A stretch of 64,000 nucleotides of DNA from Vicugna pacos (GCF_048564905.1 NW_027328721.1:36305925-36369924), one strand, 5' to 3'. Positions 25,138 to 39,396 are shown, counted from the stretch's first letter. A program made the numbers and translations. The notes: generated by a model not told the origin, from the letters alone.

Positions 25138-28100
25138 TTGTCAGTGCGTGGGGGAGCTCGAGAGACAACTCCACGCAGCTCTCTTCAGTCACAGGTGTTC
25201 CCTGTTCGGGGAAGTCCGAGAAATACCTTCCCTGACCTTGGGGAGGCAGCCTCTGTCACTGGGATTTCCTGTAAACACCCCCTAGCATTCCCTGGCACAG
25301 AGAAATTAGGAAAACCCTCAGGGGATTCGAGCTCAGGTATCCCGTTAGAACCCACGCGCTGCCGACCGTTGGTGGAACCTCCCCACGCTCAAAATTCCGG
25401 AACCATTGTCAGTGCGAGGGGGAGCTCGAGAGACAACTCCACGCAGCTCTCTTCAGTCACAGGTGTTCCCTGTTCGGGGAAGTCCGAGAAATACTTTCCC
25501 TGACCTTGGGGAGGCAGCCACTGACACTGGGATTTACTGCAAACCACCCCTAGCATTCCCTGGCACAGAGACATTAGGAAAACCCTCAGGGGAGACGAGC
25601 TCAGACATCCCGTTAGAACCCACGCGCTGCCGACCGTTGGTGGAACCTCCCAACGCTCAGGATTCCGGAACCATTTTCAGTGCGTGGGGGAGCTCGAGAG
25701 AAAAGTCCACGCAGCTCACTTCAGTCACAGGTGTTCCCTGTTCGGGGAAGTCCGAGAAATACCTTCCCTGACCTAGGGGAGGCAGCCTGGGTCACTGGGA
25801 TTTCCTGCAAACCCCCCCTGGCATTCCCTGGCACAGAGACATTAGCAAAACCCTCAGGGGAGACGAGCTCAGGCATCCCGTTAGAACCCACGCGCTGCCG
25901 ACCGTTGGTGGAACCTCCCCACGCTCAGAATTCCGGAACCATTGTCAGTGCGTGGGGGAGCTCGAGAGACATCTCCACACAGCTCTCTTCAGTCACAGGT
26001 TTTCCCTCTTCGGGGAAGTCCGAGAAATACTTTCCCTGACCTTGGGGAGGCAGCCACTTTCACTGGGATTTCCTGCAAACCCCCCCTAGCATTCCCTGGC
26101 ACAGAGACATTAGGAAAACCCTCAGGGGAGACGAGCTCAGGCATCCCGTTAGAACCCACGCGCTGCCGACCGTTGGTGGAACCTCCCCACGCTCAGGATT
26201 CCGGAACCATTGTCAGTGCGTGGGGGAGCTCGAGAGAAAACTCCACGTAGCTCTCTTCAGTCACAGGTGTTCCCTGTTTGGGGAAGTCCGAGAAATACCT
26301 TCCCTGACCTTGGGGAGGCAGCCTCTGTCACTGGGATTTCCTGCAAATCCCCCCTAGCATTCCCTGGCACAGAGATATTAGGAAAACCCTCAGGGGAGAC
26401 GAGTTCAGGCATCCATTTAGAACCCACGCGCTGCCGACCGTTGGTGAAACCTCCCCACGCTCAGGATTCCGGGACCATTGTCAGTGCGTGGGGGAGCTCG
26501 AGAGAAAACTCCACGCAGCTCTCTTCAGTCACAGGTGTTCCCTGTTCGGGGAAGTCCGAGAAATACCTTCCCTGACCTTGGGGAGGCAGCCTCTGTCACT
26601 GGGATTCCCTGCAAACATCCCCTAGCATTCCCTGGCCCAGAGACATTAGGAAAACCCTCAGGGGAGACGAGCTCAGTCATCCCGTTAGAACCCACGTGCT
26701 GCCGACCGTTGGTGGAACCTCCCCACGCTCAAGATTCCGGAAACATTGTCAGTGCGTGGGGGAGCTCGAGAGACAAGTCCACGAGGCTCTCTTCAGTCAC
26801 AGGTGTTCCCTGTTCGGGGAAGTCCGAGAAATACCTTCCCTGACCTTGGGGATGCAGCCTCTGTCACTGGGATTTCCTGCAAAACCCCCCTAGCATTCCC
26901 TGGCACAGAGACATTAGGAAAACCCTCAGGGGAGACGAGCTCAGGCATCCCGTTACAACCCACGCGCTGCCGACCGTTGGTGGAACCTCCCCACGCTCAG
27001 GATTCCGGAACCATTGTCAGTGCGTGGGGGAGCTCGAGAGACAACTCCACGCAGCTCTCTTCAGTCACAGGTGTTCCCTGTTCGGGGAAGTCCGAGAAAT
27101 ACCTTCCCTGACCTTGGGGAGGCAGCCTCTGACACTGGGATTACCTGCAAACATCCCCTAGCATTCCCTGGCAGAGAGACATTAGGAAAACCCTCAGGGG
27201 AGACGAGCTCAGGCATCCCGTTAGAACCCACGCGCTGCCGACCGTTGGTGGAACCTCCCCACGCTCAGGATTCCGGAACCTTTGTCAGTGCGTGTGGGAG
27301 CTCGAGAGACAACTCCACGCAGCTCTCTTCAGTCACAGGTGTTCCCTGTTCGGGGAAGTCCGATAAATACCTTCCCTGACCTTGGGGAGGCAGCCTCTGT
27401 CACTGGGATTTCCTGCAAAAACCCCCTAGCATTCCCTGGCACAGAGAAATTAGGAAAACCCTCAGGGGAGACGAGCTCTGGTATTCAGGTTAGAACCCAC
27501 GCGCTGCCGTCCGTTGGTGGAACCTCCCCACGCTCAAGATTCCGGAACCATTGTCAGTGCGTGGGGGAGCTCGAGAGACAAGTCCACGCAGCTCTCCTCA
27601 GTCACAGGTGTTCCCTGTTCGGGGAAGTCCGAGAAATACCTTCCCTGACCTTGGGGAGGAAGCCACTGTCACTGGGATTTCCTGTAAACCCCCCCTAGCA
27701 TTCCCTGGCACAGAGACATTAGGAAAACCCTCAGGGGAGACGAGTTCAGGCATCCCGTTAGAACCCACACGGTGCCGACCGTTGGTGGAACCTCCCCACG
27801 CTCAGGATTCCGGAACCATTGTCAGTGCGTGGGGGAGCTCGAGAGACAACTCCACGCAGTTCTCTTCAGTCACAGGTGTTCCCTGTACGGGGAAGTCCGA
27901 GAAATACCTTCCCTGACCTTGGGGAGGCAGCCTCTGTCACTGGGAATTCCTGCAAACCCCCATAGCATTCCCTGGCACAGAGACATTAGGAAAACCCTCA
28001 GGGGAGACGAGCTCAGGAATCCCGTTGGAACCCACGCGCTGCCGACCGTTGGTGGAACCTCCCCACGCTCAGGATTCCGGAACCATTGTCAGTGCGTGGG

Positions 28101-30638
28101 GGAGCTCGAGAGACAACTCCACGTAGCTCTCTTCAGTCACAGGTGTTCCCTGTTCGGGGAAGTCCGAGAAATACATTCCCTGACCTTGGGGAGGCAGCCT
28201 CTGACACTGGGATTACCTGCAAACACCCCCTAGCATTCCCTGGCAGAGAGACATTAGGAAAACCATCAGGGGAGACGAGCTTAGGCATCCCGTTAGAACC
28301 CACGCGCTGCCGACCGTTGGTGGAACCTCCCCACGCTCAGGATTCTGGAACATTTGTCAGTGCGTGGGGGAGCTCGAGAGACAACTCCACGCAGCTCTCT
28401 TCAGTCACAGGTGTTCCCTGTTCGGGGAAGTCCGAGAAAAACCTTCCCTGACCTTGGGGAGGCAGCCTCTGTCACTGGGATTTCCTGCAAACCTCGCCTA
28501 GCATTCCCTGGCACAGAGACATTAGGAAAACCCTCAGGGGAGACGAGCTCAGGCATCCCGTTAGAACCCAAGCGCTGCCGACCGTTGGTGGAACCTCCCC
28601 ACGCTCAGGATTCCCGAACCATTGTCAGTGCGTGGGGGAGCTCGAGAGACAACTCCACGCAGCTCTCTTCAGTCACAGGTGTTCCCTGTTCGGGGAAGTC
28701 CGAGAAATACCTTCCCTGACCTTGGGGATGCAGCCTCTGTCACTGGGATTTCCTGCAAACCCCCCCTAGCCGTCCCTGGCACAGAGACATTAGGAAAACC
28801 CTCAGGGGAGACGAGCTCAGGCATCCTGTAAGAACCCACGCGCTGCCGACCGTTGGTGGAACCTCCCCACGCTCAGGATTCCGGAACCATTGTCAGTGCG
28901 TGGGGGAGCTCGAGAGACAACTCCACGCAGCTCTCTTCAGTCACAGCTGTTCCCTGTTCGGGGAAGTCCGAGAAATACCTTCCCTGACATTGGGGAGGCA
29001 CCCTCTGTCACTGGGATTTCCTGCAAACCCCCGCTAGCATTCCGTGGCACAGAGAAATTAGGAAAACCCTCAGGGGAGACGAGCTCAGGTATCCCGTTAG
29101 AACCCACGCGCTGACGACCGTTGGTGGAACATCCCGACGCTCATGATTCTGGAACCATTGTCAGTGCGTGGGGGAGCTCGAGAGACAAGTCCACGCAGCT
29201 CTCTTCAGTCACAGGTGTTCCCTGTTCGGGGAAGTCCGAGAAATACCTTCCCTGACCTTGGGGAGGCAGCCTCTGTCACTGGGATTTCCTGCAAACCCCC
29301 CCTAGCATTCCCTGGCACAGTGAATTTAGGAAAAGCCTCAGGGGAGACGAGCTCAGGCATCCCGTTACAACGCACGCGCTGCCGACCGTTGGTGGAACCT
29401 CCCCACGCTCAGAATTCCGGAACCATTGTCAGTGCGTGGGGGAGCTCGAGAGACAACTCCACGCAGCTCTCTTCAGTCACAGGTGTTCCCTGTTGTGGAA
29501 GTCCGAGAAACACCTTCTCTGACCTTGGGGAGGCAGCCTCTGTCACTGGGATTTCCTGCAAACCCCCCCTAGAATTCCCTGGCACAGAGATATTAGGAAA
29601 ACCCTCAGCGGAGACGAGCTCAGGCATCCCGTTAGAACCCACGCGCTGCCGACCGTTGGTGGAACCTCCCAACGCTCAGGATTCCGGAAACATTGTCAGT
29701 GCGTGGGGGAGCTCGAGAGACAACTCCACGCAGCTCTCTTCATTCACAGTTGTTCCCTGTTCGGGGAAGTCCGAGAAATAGCTTCCCTGACCATGGGGAG
29801 TCAGCTTCTGTCACTGGGATTTCCTGCAATACCCCCTAGCATTCCCTGGCACAGAGACATTAGGAAAACCCTCAGGGGAGACGAGCTCAGGCATCCCGTT
29901 AGAACCCACGCGCTGCCGACCGTTGGTGGAACCTCCCCACGCTCAGGATTCCGGAAACATTTTCAGTGCGTGGGGGAGCTCGAGAGACAACTCCATGCAG
30001 CTCTATTCAGTCACAGGTGTTCCCTGTTCGGGGAAGTCCGAGAAATACCTTCCCTGACCTTGGGGAGGCAGCCTCTGTCCCTGGGATTTCCTGCAAACCC
30101 CCCCTAGCATTCCATGTCACAGAGACATTAGGAAAACAATCAGGGGAGACGAGCTCAGGCATTACGTTAGAACCCACGCGCTGCCGACCGTTGGTGGAAC
30201 CTCCCCACGCTCACGATTCCCGAACAATTGTCAGTGCGTGGGGGAGCTCGAGAGACAACTCCACGCAGTTCTCTTCAGTCACAGGTGTTCCCTGTTCGGG
30301 GAAGTCCGAGAAATACATTCCCTGACCTTGGGGAGGCAGCCTCTGACACTGGGATTACCTGCAAACACCCCCTAGCATTCCCTGGCAGAGAGACATTAGG
30401 AAAACCCTCAGGAGAGACGAGCTGAGGCATCCCGTTAGAACCAACGGGCTGCCGACGGTTGGTGGAACCTCCCCACGCTCAGGATTCCGGAAATAATGTC
30501 AGTGCGTGGGGGAGCTCGAGAGAAAACTCCACGAAGCTCTCTTCAGTCACAGGTGTTCCCTGTTCGGGGAAGTCCGAGAAAAACCTTCCCTGACCTTGGG
30601 GAGGCAGCCTCTGTCACTGGGATTTCCTGCAAACCCCG

Positions 30639-33600
30639 CCTAGCATTCCCTGGCACAGAGACATTAGGAAAACCCTCAGGGGAGACGAGCTCAGGCATCC
30701 CGTTAGAACCCAAGCGCTGCCGACCGTTGGTGGAACCTCCCCACGCTCAGGATTCCCGAACCATTGTCAGTGCGTGGGGGAGCTCGAGAGACAACTCCAT
30801 GCAGCTCTCTTCAGTCACAGGTGTTCCCTGTTCCGGGAAGTCCGAGAAATACCTTCCCTGACCTTGGGGATGCAGCCTCTCTCACTGGGATTTCCTGCAA
30901 ACCCCCGCTAGCAGTCCTTGGCACAGAGACATTAGGAAAATACTCAGGGGAGACGAGCTCAGGCATCCCGTAAGAACCCACGCGCTGCCGACCGTTGGTG
31001 GAACCTCCCCACGCTCAGGATTCCGGAACCATTGTCAGTGCGTGGGGGAGCTCGAGAGACAACTCCACGCAGCTCTCTTCAGTCACAGCTGTTCCCTGTT
31101 CGGGGAAGTCCGAGAAATACCTTCCCTGACCTTGGGGAGGCAGCCTCTGTCACTGGGATTTCCTGCAAACCCCCCCTAGCATTCCGTGGCACAGAGAAAT
31201 TAGGAAAACCCTCAGGGGAGACGAGCTCAGGCATCCCGTTAGAACCCACGCGCTGCCGACCTTTGGTGGAACATCCCCACGCTCATGATTCTGGAACCAT
31301 TGTCAGTGCGTGGGGGAGCTCGAGAGACAAGTCCACGCAGCTCTCTTCAGTCACAGGTGTTCCCTGTTCGGGGAAGTCCGAGAAATACCTTCCCTGACCT
31401 TGGGGAGGCAGCCACTGTCACTGGGATTTCCTGCAAATCCCCCCTAGCATTCCCTGGCACAGTGACTTTAGGAAAAGCCTCAGGGGAGACGAGCTCAGGC
31501 ATCCCGTTACAACGCACTCGCTGCCGACCGTTGGTGGAACCTCCCCACGCTCAGAATTCCGGAACCATTGTCAGTGCGGTGGGAGCTCGAGAGACAACTC
31601 CACGCAGCTCTCTTCAGTCACAGGTGTTCCCTGTTCGGGGAAGTCCGAGAAATACCTTCCCTGACTTGGGGAGGCAGCCTCTGTCACTGGGATTTCCTGC
31701 AAAACCCCCCTAGCATTCCCTGGCACAGATACATTATGAAAACCCTCAGGGGAGACGAGCTCAGGCATCCCGTAAGAACCCACGCGCTGCCGACCGTTGG
31801 TGGAACCTCCCCACGCTCAGGATTCCGGAACCATTGTCAGTGCGTGGGGGAGTTCGAGAGACAAGTACACGCAGCTCTCTTCAGTCACAGGTGTTCCCTG
31901 TACGGGGAAGTCCGAGAAAAACCTTCCCTGACCTTGGGGAGGCAGCCTCTGTCACTGGGATTTCCTGCAAACCCCGCCTATTATTCCGTGGCACAGATAA
32001 ATTAGGAAAACCCTCAGGGGAGACGAGCTCAGGCATCCCGTTAGAACCCAAGCGCTGCCGACCGTTGGTGGAACCTCCCCACGCTCAGGATTCCGGAACC
32101 ATTGTCAGTGCGTGGGGGAGCTCGAGAGACAAGTCCACGTAGCTCTCTTCAGTCACAGGTGTTCCCTGTTCGGGGAAGTCCGAGAAATACCTTCCCTGAC
32201 CTTGGGGAGGCAGCCTCTGGCCCTGGGATTTCCTGAAAACCTCCCCTAGCATTCCCTGGCATAGAGACTTTTGGAAAACCCTCAGGGGAGATTAGCTCAA
32301 GCATCCCGTTAGAACCCACGCGCTGCCGACCGTTGGTGGAACTTCCCCACGCTCAGGATTCCGGAACGATTGTCAGTGCGTGGGGGAGCTCGAGAGACAA
32401 ATCCACGCAGCTCTCTTCAGTCACAGGTGTTCCCTGTTCGGGGAAGTCCGAGAAATACCTTCCCTGACCTTGGGGAGGCAGCCTCTGTCACTGGGATTTC
32501 CTGCAAACGCCCCTTAGCATTCCCTGGCACAGAGACATTAGGAAAATCCTCAGGGGAGACGAGCTCAGGCATCCCGTTAGAACCCACGCGCTGCCGACCG
32601 TTGGTGGAACCTCCTCACGCTCAGGATTCCGGAACCATTGTCAGTGCGTGGGGGAGCTCGAGAGACAAGTACACGCAGCTCTCTTCAGTCACAGGTGTTC
32701 CCTGTTCGGGAAGTCCGAGAAAAACCTTCCCTGAACTTGGGGATGCAGCCTCTGTCACTGGGATTTCCTGCAAACACCGCCTAGCATTCCCTGGCAGATA
32801 GACATTAGGAAAACCCTCAGGGGAGACGAGCTCAGGCATCCCGTTAGATCCCAAGCGCTGCCGACCGTTGGTGGAACCTCCCCAAGCTCAGGATTCCCGA
32901 ACCATTGTCAGTGCGTGGGGGAGCTCGAGAGACAACTCCAGGCAGCTCTCTTCAGTCACAGGTGTTCCCTGTTCGGGGAAGTCCGAGAAATACCTTCCCT
33001 GACCTTGGTGAGGCAGCCTCTGGCCCTGGGATTTCCTGCAAACCCCCCTAGCATTCCCTGGCATAGAGACATTTGGAAAACACTCAGGGGAGATTAGCTC
33101 AGGCATCCCGTTAGAAACCACGCGCTGCCGACCGTTGGTGGAACTTCCCCACGCTCAGGATTCCGGAAACATTGTCAGTGCGTGGGGGAGCTCGAGAGAC
33201 AACTCAACGCAGCTCTCTTCAGTCACAGGTGTTCCCTGTTCGGGGAAGTCCGAGAAATACCTTCCCTAACCTTGGGGAGGCAGCCTCTGTCACTTGGATT
33301 TCCTGTAAAACCCCCCTAGCATTCCCTGGCACAGAGACATTAGGAAAACAATCAGGGGAGAAGAGCTCAGGCATCCCGTTAGAACCCACGTGCTGCCGAC
33401 CGTTGGTGGAACCTCCCCACGCTCAGGATTCCCGAACCACTGTCAGTGCGTGGGGGAGCACGAGAGAAAACTCCACGCAGCTCTCTTCAGTCACAGGTGT
33501 TCCCTGTTCGGGGAAGTCAGAGAAATACCTTCCCTGACCTTGGGGAGGCAGCCTCTGTCACTGGGATTTCCTGCAAACCCCCCCTAGCATTCCCTGGCAC

Positions 33601-34654
33601 AGAGACATTAGGAAAACCCTCAGCGGAGACGAGCTCACGCATCCCGTTAGAACCCACGCGCTGCCGACCGTTGGTGGAAACTCTCAACGCTCAGGATTCC
33701 GGAAGCATTGTCAGTGCGTGGGGGAGCTCGAGAGACAAGTCCACGCAGCTCTCTTCATTCACAGGTATTCCCTGTTCGGGGAAGTCCGAGAAATAACTTC
33801 CCGGACCTTGGGGAGGAAGCCTCTGTCACTGGGATTTCCTGCAAACCCCCCCTAGTATTCCCTAGCACAGAGATATTAGGAAAACCCTCAGGGGAGACGA
33901 GCTCAGGCATCCCGTTAGAACCCACGCGCTGCCGACCGTTGGTGGAACCTCCCCAAGCTCAGTATTCCGGAAACATTGTCAGTGCGTGGGGGAGCTCGAG
34001 AGACAACTCCACGCAGCTCTCTTCATTCACAGGACTTCCCTGTTCGGGGAAGTCTGAGAAACACCTTCCCTGACCTTGGGGAGACAGCCTCTGTCACTGG
34101 GAATTCCTGCAAACACCAACTAGTATTCCCTGGCAAAGAGAAATTAGGAAAATCCTCAGGGGAGACGAGGCCAGGCATCCCATTTGAACCCACGCACTGC
34201 CAACCGTTGGGGGAATCTCCCCACGCTCAGGATTCCGGAAACATTGTCAGTGCGTGGGGGAGCTCGAGAGACAGCTCCACGCAGCTCTCTTAAGTCACAG
34301 GTGTTCCCTGTTCGGGGAAGTCCGAGAAATACCTTCCCTGACCTTGGGGAGGCAGCCTCTGTCACTGGGATTTCCTGCAAACCCCCACTAGCAATCCCTG
34401 GCACAGAGACATTTTGAAAACCCTCAGCGGAGACGAGCTCAGGCATACAGTTAGAACCCACTCGCTGCCGACCGTTGGTGGAACCACCCCACGCTCAGGA
34501 TTCCGGAACCATTGTCAGTGCGTGGGGGAGCTCGAGAGAAAACTCCACGCAGCTCTCTTCAGTCACAGGTGTTCCCTGTTCGGGGAAGTCCGAGAAATAC
34601 CTTCCCTGACCTTGGGGAGGCAGCCTCTGTCACTGGGATTTCCTGCAAACCCCC
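30639..34654. repeat. 15-mer higher-order unit, copy 1 in duplication A
   Basis: This 4,016-bp block (15 monomers, four bases short of 15 x 268) matches the sequence immediately after it at an offset of 4,016, monomer by monomer. The left limit is set by a G at 30638 against C at 34654. It carries distinctive monomers: one with a single-base deletion in GTGCGGTGGGAGC near 31,575, one with the 267-bp variant near 32,706, one with GAAACTCTCAACGC near 33,676 and one with CATACAG near 34,444. It is a direct tandem pair with the next block. Confidence 0.88.
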
Positions 34655-36820
34655 CCTAGCATTCCCTGGCACAGAGACATTAGGAAAACCCTCAGGGGAG
34701 ACGAGCTCAGGCATCCCGTTAGAACCCAAGCGCTGCCGACCGTTGGTGGAACCTCCCCACGCTCAGGATTCCCGAACCATTGTCAGTGCGTGGGGGAGCT
34801 CGAGAGACAACTCCATGCAGCTCTCTTCAGTCACAGGTGTTCCCTGTTCCGGGAAGTCCGAGAAATACCTTCCCTGACCTTGGGGATGCAGCCTCTCTCA
34901 CTGGGATTTCCTGCAAACCCCCGCTAGCAGTCCTTGGCACAGAGACATTAGGAAAATACTCAGGGGAGACGAGCTCAGGCATCCCGTAAGAACCCACGCG
35001 CTGCCGACCGTTGGTGGAACCTCCCCACGCTCAGGATTCCGGAACCATTGTCAGTGCGTGGGGGAGCTCGAGAGACAACTCCACGCAGCTCTCTTCAGTC
35101 ACAGCTGTTCCCTGTTCGGGGAAGTCCGAGAAATACCTTCCCTGACCTTGGGGAGGCAGCCTCTGTCACTGGGATTTCCTGCAAACCCCCCCTAGCATTC
35201 CGTGGCACAGAGAAATTAGGAAAACCCTCAGGGGAGACGAGCTCAGGCATCCCGTTAGAACCCACGCGCTGCCGACCTTTGGTGGAACATCCCCACGCTC
35301 ATGATTCTGGAACCATTGTCAGTGCGTGGGGGAGCTCGAGAGACAAGTCCACGCAGCTCTCTTCAGTCACAGGTGTTCCCTGTTCGGGGAAGTCCGAGAA
35401 ATACCTTCCCTGACCTTGGGGAGGCAGCCACTGTCACTGGGATTTCCTGCAAATCCCCCCTAGCATTCCCTGGCACAGTGACTTTAGGAAAAGCCTCAGG
35501 GGAGACGAGCTCAGGCATCCCGTTACAACGCACTCGCTGCCGACCGTTGGTGGAACCTCCCCACGCTCAGAATTCCGGAACAATTGTCAGTGCGGTGGGA
35601 GCTCGAGAGACAACTCCACGCAGCTCTCTTCAGTCACAGGTGTTCCCTGTTCGGGGAAGTCCGAGAAATACCTTCCCTGACTTGGGGAGGCAGCCTCTGT
35701 CACTGGGATTTCCTGCAAAACCCCCCTAGCATTCCCTGGCACAGATACATTATGAAAACCCTCAGGGGAGACGAGCTCAGGCATCCCGTAAGAACCCACG
35801 CGCTGCCGACCGTTGGTGGAACCTCCCCACGCTCAGGATTCCGGAACCATTGTCAGTGCGTGGGGGAGTTCGAGAGACAAGTACACGCAGCTCTCTTCAG
35901 TCACAGGTGTTCCCTGTACGGGGAAGTCCGAGAAAAACCTTCCCTGACCTTGGGGAGGCAGCCTCTGTCACTGGGATTTCCTGCAAACCCCGCCTATTAT
36001 TCCGTGGCACAGATAAATTAGGAAAACCCTCAGGGGAGACGAGCTCAGGCATCCCATTAGAACCCAAGCGCTGCCGACCGTTGGTGGAACCTCCCCACGC
36101 TCAGGATTCCGGAACCATTGTCAGTGCGTGGGGGAGCTCGAGAGACAAGTCCACGTAGCTCTCTTCAGTCACAGGTGTTCCCTGTTCGGGGAAGTCCGAG
36201 AAATACCTTCCCTGACCTTGGGGAGGCAGCCTCTGGCCCTGGGATTTCCTGAAAACCTCCCCTAGCATTCCCTGGCATAGAGACTTTTGGAAAACCCTCA
36301 GGGGAGATTAGCTCAAGCATCCCGTTAGAACCCACGCGCTGCCGACCGTTGGTGGAACTTCCCCACGCTCAGGATTCCGGAACGATTGTCAGTGCGTGGG
36401 GGAGCTCGAGAGACAAATCCACGCAGCTCTCTTCAGTCACAGGTGTTCCCTGTTCGGGGAAGTCCGAGAAATACCTTCCCTGACCTTGGGGAGGCAGCCT
36501 CTGTCACTGGGATTTCCTGCAAACGCCCCTTAGCATTCCCTGGCACAGAGACATTAGGAAAATCCTCAGGGGAGACGAGCTCAGGCATCCCGTTAGAACC
36601 CACGCGCTGCCGACCGTTGGTGGAACCTCCTCACGCTCAGGATTCCGGAACCATTGTCAGTGCGTGGGGGAGCTCGAGAGACAAGTACACGCAGCTCTCT
36701 TCAGTCACAGGTGTTCCCTGTTCGGGAAGTCCGAGAAAAAACTTCCCTGAACTTGGGGATGCAGCCTCTGTCACTGGGATTTCCTGCAAACACCGCCTAG
36801 CATTCCCTGGCAGATAGACA
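34655..36820. repeat. 15-mer higher-order unit, copy 2, truncated by the 24.9-kb junction
   Basis: This holds the first 2,166 bp (about 8 monomers) of a second 4,016-bp unit. It differs from copy 1 at several bases, for example A for C at 35582, A for G at 36055 and an extra A-for-C change near 36736. These same differences recur 24,907 bp downstream at about 60489, 60962 and 61643. The unit stops at 36820 because the crossover joined it to the start of copy B, and the missing half is present after 61,728. Confidence 0.88.
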
Positions 36821-36864
36821 TTAGGAAAACCCTCAGGGGAGACGAGCTCAGGCATCCCGTTAGA
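36821..36864. other. In-register crossover junction of the 24.9-kb duplication
   Basis: These 44 bp are identical to 11914-11957 and to 61728-61771. To the left, 36820 matches the copy-A right-end context (GCAGATAGACA) and not base 11913. To the right, from 36865, the sequence follows 11958 onward (AACCCACGCGCTTCC) and not 61772 (TCCCAAGCG). The exchange therefore lies somewhere in this stretch, which sits at the same point of the monomer in both parents (TTAGGAAAAC through CCCGTTAGA). That keeps monomer phase intact and fits homologous unequal crossing-over better than end joining. Confidence 0.9.
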
Positions 36865-36986
36865 ACCCACGCGCTTCCGACCGTTAGTGGAACCTCCCCA
36901 CGCTCAGGATTCCGGAACCATTATCAGTGCGTGGGGGAGCTCGAGAGACAACTCCACGCAGCTCTCTTCAGTCACAGGTGTTCCCT

Positions 36987-37003
36987 GTTCGGGGAAGTCG
37001 GAG
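36987..37003 (+). other. CENP-B-box-like site, 8 of 9 core bases
   Basis: This is the copy-B equivalent of the site at 12080. Confidence 0.5.
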
Positions 37004-39396
37004 AAATACCTTCCCTGACCTTGGGGAGGCAGCCTCTGTCACTGGGATTTCCTGCAAACCCCCCCTAGCATTCCCTGGCACAGAGACATTAAGGAAAACC
37101 TCAGGGGAGACGAGCTCAGGCATCCCGTTAGAACCCACGCGCTGCCGAGCGTTGGTGGAACCTCCCCACGCTCCGGATTCCGGAACAATTGTCAGTGCGT
37201 GGGGGAGCTCGAGAGACAAGTCCACGCAGCTCTCTTCAATCACAGGTGTTCCCTGTTCGGGGGAGTCCGAGAAATACGTTCCCTGACCTTGGGGAGGCAG
37301 CCTCTGTCACTGGGATTTCCTGCAAACCCCCCCTAGCATTCCCTGGCACAGAGACATTAGGAAAACCCTCAGGGGAGACGAGTTCAGGCATCCCGTGAGA
37401 ACCCACACGCTGCCGACCGTTAGTGGAACCTCCCCACGCTCAGGATTCCGGAAACATTGTCAGTGCGTGGGGGAGCTCGAGAGACAACTCCACGCAGCTC
37501 TCTACAGTCACAGGTGTTCCCTGTACGGGGAAGTCCGAGAAATACCTTCCCTGACCTTGGGGAGGCAGCCTCTGTCACTGGGATTTCCTGCAAACCACCC
37601 CTAGCATTCCCTGGCACAGAGACATTAAGGAAAACCTCAGGGGAGACGAGCTCAGGCATCCCGTTAGAACCCACGCGCTGCCGAGCGTTGGTGGAACCTC
37701 CCCACGCTCCGGATTCCGGAAAAATTGTCAGTGCGTGGGGGAGCTCGAGAGACAAGTCCACGCAGCTCTCTTCAGTCACAGGTGTTCCCTGTTCGGGGGA
37801 GTCCGAGAAATACCTTCCCAGACTTGGGGAGGCAGCCTCTGTCACTGGGATTTCCTGCAAACCACCCCTAGCATTCCCTGGCACAGAGACATTAGGGAAA
37901 ACCTCAGGGGAGACGAGCTCAGGCATCCCGTTAGAACCCACGCGCTGCCGAGCGTTGGTGGAACCTCCCCACGCTTCGGATTCCGGAACAATTGTCAGTG
38001 CGTGGGGGAGATCGAGAGACAAGTCCACGCAGCTCTCTTCAGTCACAGGTGTTCCCTGTTCGGGGGAGTCCGAGAAATACCTTCCCTGACCTTGGGGAGG
38101 CAGCCTCTGTCACTGGGATTTCCTGCAAACCCCCCCTAGCATTCCCTGGCACAGAGACATTAGGAAAACCCTCAGGGGAGACGAGCTCAGGCATCCCGTT
38201 AGAACCCACACGCTGCCGACCGTTAGTGGAACCTCCCCACGCTCAGGATTCCGGAAACATTTTCAGTGCGTGGGGGAGCTCGAGAGACAACTCCACGCAG
38301 CTCTCTACAGTCACAGGTGTTCCCTGTACGGGGAAGTCCGAGAAATACCTTCCCTGACCTTGGGGAGGCAGCCTCTGTCACTGGGATTTCCTGCAAACGC
38401 ACCCTAGCATTCCCTGGCACAGAGACATTAGGAAAACACTCAGGGGAGACGAGTTCAGGCATCCCGTTAGAACCCACACGCTGCCGACCGTTAGTGGAAC
38501 CTCCCCACGCTCAGGATTCCGGAAACATTGTCAGTGTGTGGGGGAGCTCGAGAGACAACTCCACGCAGCTCTCTACAGTCACAGGTGTTCCCTGTACGTG
38601 GAAGTCCGAGAAATACCTTCCCTGACCTTGGGGAGGCAGCCTCTGTCACTGGGATTTCCTGCAAACCCCCCCTAGCATTTCCTGGCACAGAGACATTAGG
38701 AAAACCCTCAGGGGAGACGAGCTCAGTCATCCCGTTAGAACCCACGCGGTGCCGACCGTTGGTGAAACCTCCCCACGCTCAGTATTCCGGAACAATTGTC
38801 AGTGCGTGGGGGAGCTCGAGAGACAACTCCACGCAGCTCTCTTCAGTCACAGGTGTTCCCTGTTCGTGGAAGTCCGAGAAATACCTTCCCTGACCTTGGG
38901 GAGGCAGCCTCTGTCACTGGGATTTCCTGCAAACCCCCCCTAGCATTCCCTGGCACAGAGACATTAGGAAAACCCTCAGGGGAGACGAGCTCAGGCATCC
39001 CGTTAGTACCCACGCGCTGCCGAGCGTTGGTGGAACCTCCCCACGCTTCGGATTCCGGAACAATTGTCAGTGCGTGGGGGAGATCGAGAGACAAGTCCAC
39101 GCAGCTCTCTTCAGTCACAGGTGTTCCCTGTTCGGGGGAGTCCGAGAAATACCTTCCCTGACCTTGGGGAGGCAGCCTCTGTCACTGGGATTTCCTGCAA
39201 ACCCCCCCTAGCATTCCCTGGCACAGAGACATTAGGAAAACCCTCAGGGGAGACGAGCTCAGGCATCCCGTTAGAACCCACGCGCTGCCGACCGTTAGTG
39301 GAACCTCCCCACGCTCAGGATTCCGGAACCATTATCAGTGCGTGGGGAACTCGAGAGACAACTCCACGCAGCTCTCTTCAGTCACAGGTGTTTCCT

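Larger units (their letters stand above)
11914..36820. repeat. 24.9-kb segmental tandem duplication, copy A
   Basis: Every monomer variant here recurs 24,907 bp downstream in the same order, including rare ones such as the one-base-short monomer at about 31,570 and the CATACAG variant at 34,444. Four differences were seen by eye: C/G at 19769/44676, C/G at 21284/46191, T/G at 29496/54403 and G/T at 34211/59118. Identity therefore looks above 99.9%, though I could not do an exhaustive alignment. The left limit is where bases 11913 and 36820 stop matching. The unit is about 93 monomers (93 x 268 = 24,924, so net minus 17 bp). It contains one full and one truncated 15-mer block near its right end. 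Confidence 0.95.

Noticed and set aside
24870-25235. Recurring 121-codon open frame, one per monomer, on the plus strand
   Set aside because: It opens at TTG, not ATG, exists only because 268 is 1 modulo 3, ends at the TGA in CCCTGACC of the next monomer, and varies freely between copies. It has no domain, no gene context and no sign of codon-level constraint.
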